A DNA stretch of 38,650 bases. It comes from Chloroflexota bacterium. GTDB lineage: Bacteria > Chloroflexota > Dehalococcoidia > Lucifugimonadales > UBA3495. Shown here in pieces: positions 6,772 to 13,904 of the stretch. The stretch covers positions 1 to 38,650 of the forward strand of contig JAPPLU010000019.1 of the NCBI GenBank assembly GCA_028874075.1, read 5' to 3'. The notes beneath the pieces are model-generated. The model worked only from the letters and a program-made list of their open reading frames with translations. It did no database searches and was not told the origin of the DNA. Position numbers and translations under genes: made by a program. The first letter of the stretch is position 1; the number at the start of each line of letters is the position of its first letter.

Positions 6772-8361
6772 TCAGGCCCCACCAGACTTGACCGAAGACA
6801 GTACCGGGGAGTGCAAGGCCATCTCCTCGGTATCTTTTCCCCCTATGGGACTATCTTCCGGCATCGGGATGGTGTAACGCACCATCGCGCCGCCGGGTTC
6901 CACCACGATCTCCCGAACGAAGGACTCGATGAAGGCCCGCCGCTCGGTCAGCTCGCTCTCCCGCAGATACCCGCTCAGGTCCTCGCAGTAAGCGGTGATG
7001 GTTTCCACGTCGTCCAGCACCACCCGGCGCTGGGACATCATGAGCCGGGCATCCTCCGCCGTTTCCTCCAGCTTCTGCTGCCGTTCCCGGTGTTCCCGGA
7101 TGCGGGGCATGAAGTCGTCCACGTCCAGGTCGGTGGTCTCGGCCAGGTTGTAGAGCCGGTCCAGCCGGCGCTTCACGTCGGCCAGTTCCGCCTCGGCGGT
7201 TTCCAGCCGCTGCCGTTGTTCCCGGGCAATGCCGTCCATCTCCTCGTCCACCAGCCTGAACAACTCGCGGATGTTGGACTCGGTGAGGATGTTGTCGCGG
7301 ATGCGGTCAACCACCATCTCCTCGAACCGGCGGGCGTTGAGCCGGGGACATTTGCAGGCGCCACTGCCCCGCTTCATCAATGATTGGCAGACGTAGTAGG
7401 CGAACTGGCCGCTCTTGGAGTCCTGGCCGGACATGGCCCGGCTGCACGCCCTGCACTTGACCAGCCCGCTGAGCAGGTAGGAACTGGCCACCCGCCGGGG
7501 ATGGGCCTGTTTCGGAGCGCGGGAACGCAACTGCTTGTTCACCTTGCGGAACTGGGTCTTGGACACGATGGCGGGGAAGGCCTTCTCCACCCGCACCGGG
7601 TCGCCCTTGTGCTTCGCCGAAGCGCCCCAGGTCAGAGTGCCGGTGTAGGTTTCGTTGCGCAGGATGATGTGGACGCCGTTCTTGGACCAGGGCAGTCCGG
7701 TGGGGTTGGCGATGCCCTCACCGTTCAGGGTGCGGGTGATGTCCAGGATGCCGTGCCCGGCCTCAGCCAGGTTGAAGATGCGTTGCACCACGGGAGCGGT
7801 GTCCGGGTGAAGTTCCAGAGTGGGGCGTTTCTTGGCCCCGTCCTGGACCATCAGCTTGCGGTAGCCGTAGGGAACTCTGCTGGCGACCCAGAAGCCCCGG
7901 GAGGCGGCTTCGCGCATCCCCCGGTAAACCTCTTCGGCAAGATTTTCGCTGTAGAATTCGTCCACTGACTCGATGATGGCCTCCATGAGCTTGCCGGTGG
8001 GGGAGTCGTCGGCGTGCTCGGTGATGGAGACGACGCGGATGCCCTTCCTGCGGAGCATGGATTTGAAGGCCACAGCGTGTTCCCGCTTGCGGGTGAACCT
8101 GGAGAACTTCCATACAAGAATCTCGCTGAAAGGCGATTCCGGCTTGTTGGCCTCGTCCAGCATCTTGCGGAACTGTGGGCGGTCTGCGATCCTGCCGCTC
8201 TCGGCCTCGTCCACGTACTCGCGAGCAATGGAGTAGCCGTTGCGTTCGGCATAGTCGCGCAGGGCACGGAGTTGGGCGGCGACGGAGAGGTCCACGTCCT
8301 GGCGGTCACTGGATACCCGGGCGTAGAGGGCCGCCGGGGTCAGGTCTGCTGGTTGGTTCAT
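6772..8361 (-). CDS. Large serine recombinase
   Basis: The 529-residue product is a site-specific recombinase of the resolvase/integrase type. The N-terminal catalytic domain begins AALYARVSSDRQ, with the nucleophile expected at Ser17, and contains the VWKFSRFTR strand-exchange segment. A recombinase domain follows (about 160-275, including PYGYRKL and a LPWSKNGVHIILRNETYTG helix). Then comes a zinc ribbon (about 295-350, cysteines in KCRACSRAM and ACKCPR) and a coiled coil (about 370-460) of the type that controls integration versus excision. AGGAGG eight bases before the ATG supports the start. There is no phage structural gene or obvious attachment site nearby, so it is either the integrase of a decayed element or a solo recombinase. 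Confidence 0.9.
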   Translation of the reverse strand: MNQPADLTPAALYARVSSDRQDVDLSVAAQLRALRDYAERNGYSIAREYVDEAESGRIADRPQFRKMLDEANKPESPFSEILVWKFSRFTRKREHAVAFKSMLRRKGIRVVSITEHADDSPTGKLMEAIIESVDEFYSENLAEEVYRGMREAASRGFWVASRVPYGYRKLMVQDGAKKRPTLELHPDTAPVVQRIFNLAEAGHGILDITRTLNGEGIANPTGLPWSKNGVHIILRNETYTGTLTWGASAKHKGDPVRVEKAFPAIVSKTQFRKVNKQLRSRAPKQAHPRRVASSYLLSGLVKCRACSRAMSGQDSKSGQFAYYVCQSLMKRGSGACKCPRLNARRFEEMVVDRIRDNILTESNIRELFRLVDEEMDGIAREQRQRLETAEAELADVKRRLDRLYNLAETTDLDVDDFMPRIREHRERQQKLEETAEDARLMMSQRRVVLDDVETITAYCEDLSGYLRESELTERRAFIESFVREIVVEPGGAMVRYTIPMPEDSPIGGKDTEEMALHSPVLSSVKSGGA

Positions 8362-8489
8362 GTTGGCTGCCTCCTGATTATCGCTTAACGGGATGTGAGC
8401 ACGTCGGCTAACGCTGTTTTCCGTTCATTTCATTTATCTTCGTTGCACATGGCCTGCGGGAAGGCCGGTTCTCGCCGGATTCACCCGTG

Positions 8490-8954
8490 TCAAGCCGCGC
8501 TTGCCCTTGGCGACCGGCGCCTGAGGCCAACCACAATGGCGGCAATGATTAATGCCAACGCCGAAGGGAAGTAGAGTACGCCGAAGGAAAGATAGGCCAG
8601 ACCGCAGAAGCCAAGGAGGGCGACCGCCAATCCCGACGCTATCAGCGTAATACCGCCCCGTCCTCCTTTCCAAGTGAGCATTGCCATGAGAGATAGGCCC
8701 GTCAGAAGCACGGGAATGAACATCGGAATCAGGGCCCACCATCCGTTGACCTCGGTGAAGGACGCGGAAACCAGGACCACATCCCTACGCAAAGCGGTCA
8801 CCTCCCCCGAGTCAACACTGGTTGGAGTTGCCGACACGCCTTGGTACCAATGGGGCCACAACAGCACCCAGCAGAAAACGGCCCAGGCCAATAGGTGGGC
8901 AATCGCGGCTGGCGCTAGAGCTACCCGGTTGTACACGTTGTAACGGATTTTCAT
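8490..8954 (-). CDS. Small membrane protein (paralogue of 2478-2879)
   Basis: The frame is open 23 codons upstream of the chosen ATG, but AAAGAGG sits just before the ATG at 8954 and the extension looks non-coding, so 154 residues is preferred. Four hydrophobic helices are visible at about 14-34, 75-92, 98-113 and 118-140. The end, LAYLSFGVLYFPSALALI, matches the protein at 2478-2879. The first extracytoplasmic loop is longer here and carries a Thr/Ser/Asp-rich stretch. Function is unknown. It is transcribed toward the recombinase gene but 128 bp away from it. Confidence 0.65.
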   Translation of the reverse strand: MKIRYNVYNRVALAPAAIAHLLAWAVFCWVLLWPHWYQGVSATPTSVDSGEVTALRRDVVLVSASFTEVNGWWALIPMFIPVLLTGLSLMAMLTWKGGRGGITLIASGLAVALLGFCGLAYLSFGVLYFPSALALIIAAIVVGLRRRSPRASAA

Positions 8955-9059
8955 GCTGCCTCTTTCCGGCACAATACAAGGCACGGCTTGGCTCGATGGC
9001 TTTATTCCGATGCGGTCCGGCATGGGCGAACCGTCGAACTCGGATGGTCACTAGACGCT

Positions 9060-9386
9060 TTACACCCCGTCCTCTTCATGGATCGGGACAGCCTGCAACC
9101 GGTAGCCCAGTGCACCCAGGACGCGCAGCACGGTGTTAAACTCGGGTCTGGCCCCAGCCCGCATGGACTTATAGAGGCTCTTCTCGCCCAGGCCGGTCTC
9201 ACGGGCCACCCGCCGCATCCGGTGGACGCGGGCCATCCGCCCCATTATGCCCGTGATGCGTTCCAGGTCGCCCGCTTCCAGGGCGGCGTTCAGGTCAGCC
9301 GTCATCTCGTCGGATGCGGCCGGGTAGTCCGCCGGTGTCTCGGTGCTGTCCATAGCCGCTGCCTCGCCGTCATGAGTTCGGCCCAT
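9060..9386 (-). CDS. Orphan HigA-type addiction-module antidote
   Basis: The 108-residue protein matches the addiction-module antidote family (HigA-like Cro/C1 HTH). It has LNAALEAGDLERITGIMGRM, then a RVARETGLGEKSLYKSMRAG helix-turn-helix, then PEFNTVLRVLGALGYRLQAV. In that family the antidote binds a RelE-like HigB RNase and represses its own operon. No HigB-like gene is on either side: the nearest same-strand genes are a DUF805 protein 175 bp upstream and a membrane protein downstream. An internal ATG at codon 12 is an alternative start. A promoter-like sequence ends ten bases before the first ATG, which could mean a leaderless message. Confidence 0.75.
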   Translation of the reverse strand: MGRTHDGEAAAMDSTETPADYPAASDEMTADLNAALEAGDLERITGIMGRMARVHRMRRVARETGLGEKSLYKSMRAGARPEFNTVLRVLGALGYRLQAVPIHEEDGV

Positions 9387-9396
9387 ACTCCGCTAT

Positions 9397-9424
9397 ATTA
9401 TCCCGCCGGATACCAAATACGCAA
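9397..9424 (-). promoter_or_regulatory. Candidate sigma-70-type promoter of the antidote gene
   Basis: On the minus strand TTGCGT (9419-9424) and GATAAT (9397-9402) are spaced by 16 bases. The -10 box ends ten bases before the ATG at 9386, leaving no room for a Shine-Dalgarno. Confidence 0.35.
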
Positions 9425-9561
9425 GGTGGAAACGTCACTGTTTCCGTCTGCTTTTGGGGTATCGGGTCTATCAGTGGCATGGCTCATACTCTGAAACCGC
9501 ACGGGACTCTGGAACTGCCGGAGAAGGGCTTGGCCGTTTGGAGGGTGGACTGGCAGACCGG

Positions 9562-10515
9562 TCAGTCCCGATAATATCGCCCCGGCGTGCAGAGAATTGG
9601 TTGCGGCATGATGAAGATTTTCGGGCCGGTAATCAGGTGCCGCCCCGTTTCGGCATCATACACACGCACCAGCCCAAAGGGATTAAAGCCGCCGATTGTG
9701 GGTTGCTCATCATCATCCTCCCACACACTGGGGTCGTAATGAAGGACACGGCCTTCGTCCAGATCGATCCATGCCTCCAGGATCGTTATGTTGCTGTATC
9801 GCTGGTGGGTCACCACCTTGCGTGGTTCATCACAATTCGTCCACGACCACGGCCCCGAGTGCTCCACCGGCACGGCCCACTTGGCCTCCACCGTCAGTCT
9901 GCGAGTGCCTCTCTGCCACGTATACCCAGAGACACGATGCACCGGCTCCCATTCCTGCCCGCCATTGATTCGTTCCACGATTCCCGATGCCCGCAGGATT
10001 TCCGCGCCGGCCTGCATTTCCCCTGGCGTCGGATCAAACCCCCTTGGCCCTTCGTAATTGACCTGGGGAGCGGGGTTGAAACTTGGCTCCCACAGGGGCC
10101 AGTAGTAGATGAACAACGCACAAAGGACTGCAAGAGGGGCAAGTGCCATCTGCCCCCTACGGAGCCAAGGGGGTAATTCCTGGACCTGGTCGTATTTGTT
10201 GGGGCCGGAAGAGCGCCTCACCCCCAACACTATCACCCCAACCAATGCAACGGCGGGGATGAGATAGAAGAGAGTCCAAAAGCCGGAATGCCCTATGTCG
10301 TGGCACCTCTTGACGCTAACGGCAGTGAAACCCCAGACCAGACACAGAATCGCTCCAATCGAGACGAGTATGCTCGCCCAAGGAAACAGATAGGATACAG
10401 GGATTAACGTGATGCCCCAGAGGAACGCCAACGCAAGCAGTGGCAGTATGCCCATGGTCCAATACTGGATGCGACTGATTCGTCCGTCATAGGAAAACAG
10501 TACGTACTTCATCAT
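9562..10515 (-). CDS. DUF805 membrane protein with C-terminal extension
   Basis: The 317-residue product opens MMKYVLFSYDGRISRIQYWT, the hallmark start of DUF805 membrane proteins (Phe-x-GRxxRxxYW). Three hydrophobic segments follow (about 22-42, 46-68, 82-102) with the family's KRCHDIGHSGFW motif near 70-82. A fourth TM helix (about 125-143) leads to a roughly 170-residue hydrophilic C-terminal domain absent from minimal DUF805 proteins. It contains Trp-rich segments, an acidic SVWEDDDEQ run and an RVYDAETGRHL strand. I do not recognise this domain. GGAG six bases before the ATG at 10515 favours this start over the longer frame. The family's biochemical role is unknown. Confidence 0.75.
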   Translation of the reverse strand: MMKYVLFSYDGRISRIQYWTMGILPLLALAFLWGITLIPVSYLFPWASILVSIGAILCLVWGFTAVSVKRCHDIGHSGFWTLFYLIPAVALVGVIVLGVRRSSGPNKYDQVQELPPWLRRGQMALAPLAVLCALFIYYWPLWEPSFNPAPQVNYEGPRGFDPTPGEMQAGAEILRASGIVERINGGQEWEPVHRVSGYTWQRGTRRLTVEAKWAVPVEHSGPWSWTNCDEPRKVVTHQRYSNITILEAWIDLDEGRVLHYDPSVWEDDDEQPTIGGFNPFGLVRVYDAETGRHLITGPKIFIMPQPILCTPGRYYRD

Positions 10516-10777
10516 GTGGTCTCCACCCGTGATCCAAGTCAAGTGGCGGCGTCCCCTTTGAGTGGGCGTACCTTGGGACAATAGTGCGGGAACAGAATAA
10601 TCGGCGGTAAGGGTCTCCTCTCCCCGGCAGGGTCAGCAGTATTCGGACAGATCGCTAGCAGGAATCGGCGTTGCAGAGGTCCTTCGGTTGAATGAGTGTA
10701 ACCAGAGCCGATTTGCCGAGTGAGCGGCGCCGGCGACTTAGGTGAAAGTCTCCACGTCCGTCGAATTCTTCGCGTGT

Positions 10778-11914
10778 TCAGTCGAGGAACACGGCGTAGT
10801 GTCGGTATCCTGTATGGCAACCCTCGGTGATCACCGCCACATTGTCGTGCAGCAGCACCCCTGCCTCGACGTAGCTGGACAACCGCCGCACCTCCCCGGT
10901 GTCCAGCCGATACTGGAAGACCCCGGTGTCCGATCTATTGCCAAAGAAGCCGCGGACGTCGCAAGCCTCCTTGACTGAACAGACCACGTGGTTGGCTGAT
11001 ATGAGCGGCCGGGTATCGGAATGCCCGCCTAAGCCTATGTCCAGTTGTTGTCCGGTTTCCAAATCCAGCATGACGATGATCGACCCGCCCGATTCCAGGT
11101 ACTGCTGCCAGACAACCAGATCGCCGTGGAGAGTAGGCAAGCCATTGTTGTTGCCCGTCTGCGCCAGCAGCCTCTCTTCGCCGGTGGCGAGGTTGTAGGA
11201 GTAGATGTCGCATTGTCGGTCAGGACGGTTGTGGCAGCCTTCGGCGCGAGTCCCGAGCCGGGGACTATTCCGATTGTCGGACCATACAACGAAGTCGCCG
11301 TGAATCGTCGGGTGCTGCTGGTTGCCGGGAGCGACCACTATCGGGATTTCCCGGTCGCTGCTCAGGTCATAGGCGTAGATGTCGTAATGGTCCCGGGGTG
11401 CTTGGAACTCGTTGCGGTTGTCACGCCAGACAAGCCGGGAGCCGGATATGCGGAGATGGTTCCGGTTGGCCGGCACATCGGTGATGCGGCGCGCCTCCCC
11501 GGTGAGCAGGTCCATCGCGAACACGTGGGCAGTGTTCGTCGAGCCGCCCCGCTCGCCGGTCAACTTGATCTCCTCGCCTTCCTCGATCCAGGCGGCGTGA
11601 GTGCTGGACAATACCGCGTTCCACTTGTAGTGACCGTCATCGGTGACCTGGCGGACTTCGCCGGTGCGGATGTTGGTGAGCCACAGCTCCCCATCATCAC
11701 TCCTCCCAATGGCATTGTCACCGTATATGTCAGTCAGGAAGCCTTGGGCGTCCAGCTCAACACTCCTAAATTCGGATGACGGCAGGGGTGTCGGGAGCGG
11801 CGGGAGCGATGTATCCGGCGCAATCCTGCCGCAGGCTGAGATACCGGCGGCCACCGTGAAGAGGATCGCCAAGATCGCAGCCTTCGTTTGCGGTAAACCG
11901 TACATACATTGCAT
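10778..11914 (-). CDS. Beta-propeller lipoprotein (TolB-like repeats)
   Basis: The 378-residue protein has a lipoprotein signal ending at Cys28 (ISAC) and a Pro-rich linker (LPPLPTPLPSS). It then has at least five WD/TolB-like blades recognisable by recurring IYAYDLSSDREI, IYSYNLATGEERLL and VMLDLETGQQLDI strands. These alternate with VVWSDNRN or LVWRDNRN turns. In related surface proteins such blades form a propeller that binds ligands or partner proteins. Which ligand cannot be told. GGGAG seven bases before the ATG at 11914 supports the start. It is the first gene of a minus-strand run, with about 260 bp before the DUF805 gene. Confidence 0.8.
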   Translation of the reverse strand: MQCMYGLPQTKAAILAILFTVAAGISACGRIAPDTSLPPLPTPLPSSEFRSVELDAQGFLTDIYGDNAIGRSDDGELWLTNIRTGEVRQVTDDGHYKWNAVLSSTHAAWIEEGEEIKLTGERGGSTNTAHVFAMDLLTGEARRITDVPANRNHLRISGSRLVWRDNRNEFQAPRDHYDIYAYDLSSDREIPIVVAPGNQQHPTIHGDFVVWSDNRNSPRLGTRAEGCHNRPDRQCDIYSYNLATGEERLLAQTGNNNGLPTLHGDLVVWQQYLESGGSIIVMLDLETGQQLDIGLGGHSDTRPLISANHVVCSVKEACDVRGFFGNRSDTGVFQYRLDTGEVRRLSSYVEAGVLLHDNVAVITEGCHTGYRHYAVFLD

Positions 11915-12051
11915 CGCCTGTCTCCCTTGATGATCGGTTGCGTGTTCGCACTCGGGAAAACAACCAGGGACAATATGATGAAAAGGGTAGTCCGCCCGCC
12001 GAATTAGGGCAAGAAGATCCGGCGGCCACGGGTACCGAAATCGCTTCGCCG

Positions 12052-12207
12052 GTCAGGGCGGTATTCCAGCCCTTGCGGGGACCCGCCCACCATGTGATCA
12101 GTCACCACCCCACCAAGACGGTCACCGCCAGCAGGAACACCAGCACGGCGACGGCGATGCCCATCCGGGCTGCCCAGCGCCTGGCCACTTGATGGCCGTC
12201 CTGTTCC
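12052..12207. repeat. Direct repeat copy A flanking hen1-pnkp
   Basis: This stretch aligns with 16530-16687 in the same orientation, with only scattered mismatches and one 2-base gap. The matching part includes both the end of a gene (see 12102-12308) and about 50 bases beyond its stop codon, so it is a DNA-level duplication. The copies are about 4,480 bp apart and bracket the RNA-repair pair. Confidence 0.7.
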
Positions 12208-12308
12208 TTGTGGTGCTGCGCTTCCAGTACGGCGACTCGCCCCTGGCGTTCTCCATCTCGGCCCGGGCTGGTGGGCTGGCTTGCTGATTCGCCAGTCTCC
12301 TGCTTTGA
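12102..12308 (-). pseudogene. Truncated copy of the HTH/coiled-coil/TM gene at 16570
   Basis: The minus strand encodes KEQDGHQVARRWAARMGIAV followed by a TM helix ending in VLVGW and a TGA at 12102-12104. The intact gene at 16570-17025 has the same text (REQDGHQGARRWVARLGIAV). Upstream, similarity fades within about 25 codons, the frame has no start codon and the HTH domain is missing. It is therefore a 3' remnant. A promoter-like GATAATAT lies just before the frame. Confidence 0.65.
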
Positions 12309-12466
12309 ATATATTATCGACTCGGATACCCGGGGCGTAACCCCCGACTAACATTCTGCACGCCGCATTTCCCGAATTGCTCGCCGGTAAATCGGAGGGA
12401 CCATCGTCACGGAAAGGGCCGGTCTTCCCTACCTCCATCTCTTTCACGCGTAACTGGTTCCGAGCC

Positions 12467-12496
12467 TTGTCCGCTGGTGGGGGCCTGTCGTACCAT
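12467..12496 (+). promoter_or_regulatory. Candidate promoter for hen1-pnkp
   Basis: TTGTCC (12467-12472), 18 bases, then TACCAT (12491-12496), with the hen1 ATG starting seven bases later. There is no Shine-Dalgarno in front of that ATG, so a leaderless hen1-pnkp message is a reasonable guess. Confidence 0.3.
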
Positions 12497-12503
12497 TGAC
12501 AAT

Positions 12504-13904
12504 ATGCTGCTCACCATCTCCACCACGTATCGTCCGGCCACGGACCTGGGATACCTGCTGCACAAGAACCCCGGGAGATTCCAGTCGTTCCCGCTTCCCT
12601 TCGGGAGGGCTCACGTCTTCTATTCCGTGGCGGACGCAGACCGCTGCACCGCCGCCCTCCTGCTGGATATCGATCCGGTGGGTCTGGTGCGTCCCAAGGC
12701 CGGCGCGTCCAATTCGGCGGGTTGGCTTCAACAGTACGTAAACGACCGTCCCTACGTCGCATCGTCCCACCTCAGCGTGGCGATTGCGTCGGTGTTCAAC
12801 AGCGCCCTGGCCGGCAACTGCAGGGAACGGCCCGAGCTGGCGCAACAGCCAATCCCATTGGAAGCCCAACTGCCCACCCTGCCGTCCCGGGAGGGACCTG
12901 AACTCATTGGCTGGCTGTTCGAGCCGTTGGGCTACGCCGTTGAAATCCAGGAACACCCGCTGGATGCGGGCTTCCCCGAGTGGGGGGTCAGTCCCTGCTT
13001 TGGTGTGGGCCTCAAGGGGGTGGTGAGGCTGCGGGACCTGCTGGCCCACCTCTACGTGCTGCTTCCTGTGCTGGATGACGCCAAGCACTACTGGGTGGGC
13101 GACGACGAGGTGGACAAGCTGCTGCGGTTCGGCGCGGGCTGGCTGAGCGATCATCCCCAACAGGAGCTGATCTCCACTCGATACCTGAAGCGGCAGCGCA
13201 GCCTGGTGCTACAGGCGTTGGACCGGCTGTCGGATGACGGCCAAGTCGCCCCAAACGTCGCCGCCGAGCGGGGGCAACACGATGAGGAGCGTCTCGAAAC
13301 CCCGCTACGGTTGGGGGAGCAGCGGATTCAGGCGGTGCTGGCCGCCCTGCGGGAGGTGGGCGCGACGCGCGTGCTGGACCTGGGATGCGGAGAAGGCAAC
13401 CTGTTGCGGGAGCTGCTCAGGGAACCCGCCTTTCGCGCCATCACCGGCGTGGACGTTTCCCACCGCGCCCTGGAAACCGCCCACTCTCGCCTGCGTCTGG
13501 ACAACCTGCCCGCCGCCCAACGCGAGAGGATTACGCTGCTCCAGGCGTCCCTCACCTACCAGGACCAGCGGCTGGCCGGATTCGACGCCGCGGTGGCCAT
13601 GGAGGTGATCGAGCACATCGACCCGGACCGGCTGGAAGCGTTCGAGGCTGCCGTGTTCGGAGCGGCTCAACCCGGCGCTGTGGTCATCACCACGCCCAAC
13701 TCCGAGTACAACGCGCTGTTCGAAAACCTGCCGCCCGGAGAGTTCAGGCACCGGGATCACCGCTTCGAGTGGACTCGGGAACAATTCCAGGATTGGGCCC
13801 AGGCGGTTGCCGGTCGCCGGGCTTACGACGTTAGTTTTCACGGCATTGGCTCCGAGCACCCCGAATACGGTGCCCCGACCCAAATGGGGGTGTTCACGCG
13901 ATGA
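12504..13904 (+). CDS. hen1: Hen1, 3'-terminal RNA ribose 2'-O-methyltransferase
   Basis: The 466-residue product starts MLLTISTTYRPATDLGYLLH, the N-terminal domain specific to bacterial Hen1, which partners with Pnkp. The C-terminal half is a SAM methyltransferase: motif I VLDLGCGEGN at 290-299, and the metal-binding set characteristic of Hen1, with E367, E370 and H371 in MEVIEH and a later His at 419 in FRHRDHRF. Hen1 methylates the 2'-OH at the 3' end of a cut RNA before Pnkp seals it, so the repaired site resists being cut again. The ATG at 12504 is chosen because family similarity begins there; an earlier start nine codons upstream lacks support. The stop overlaps the pnkp start (ATGA), indicating coupled translation. 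Confidence 0.95.
   Translation: MLLTISTTYRPATDLGYLLHKNPGRFQSFPLPFGRAHVFYSVADADRCTAALLLDIDPVGLVRPKAGASNSAGWLQQYVNDRPYVASSHLSVAIASVFNSALAGNCRERPELAQQPIPLEAQLPTLPSREGPELIGWLFEPLGYAVEIQEHPLDAGFPEWGVSPCFGVGLKGVVRLRDLLAHLYVLLPVLDDAKHYWVGDDEVDKLLRFGAGWLSDHPQQELISTRYLKRQRSLVLQALDRLSDDGQVAPNVAAERGQHDEERLETPLRLGEQRIQAVLAALREVGATRVLDLGCGEGNLLRELLREPAFRAITGVDVSHRALETAHSRLRLDNLPAAQRERITLLQASLTYQDQRLAGFDAAVAMEVIEHIDPDRLEAFEAAVFGAAQPGAVVITTPNSEYNALFENLPPGEFRHRDHRFEWTREQFQDWAQAVAGRRAYDVSFHGIGSEHPEYGAPTQMGVFTR

Noticed and set aside
9547..9568. GGACTG/CAGTCC hairpin at the end of the DUF805 gene as a terminator
   Set aside because: Only a 6-bp stem, overlapping the stop codon, without a T-run.
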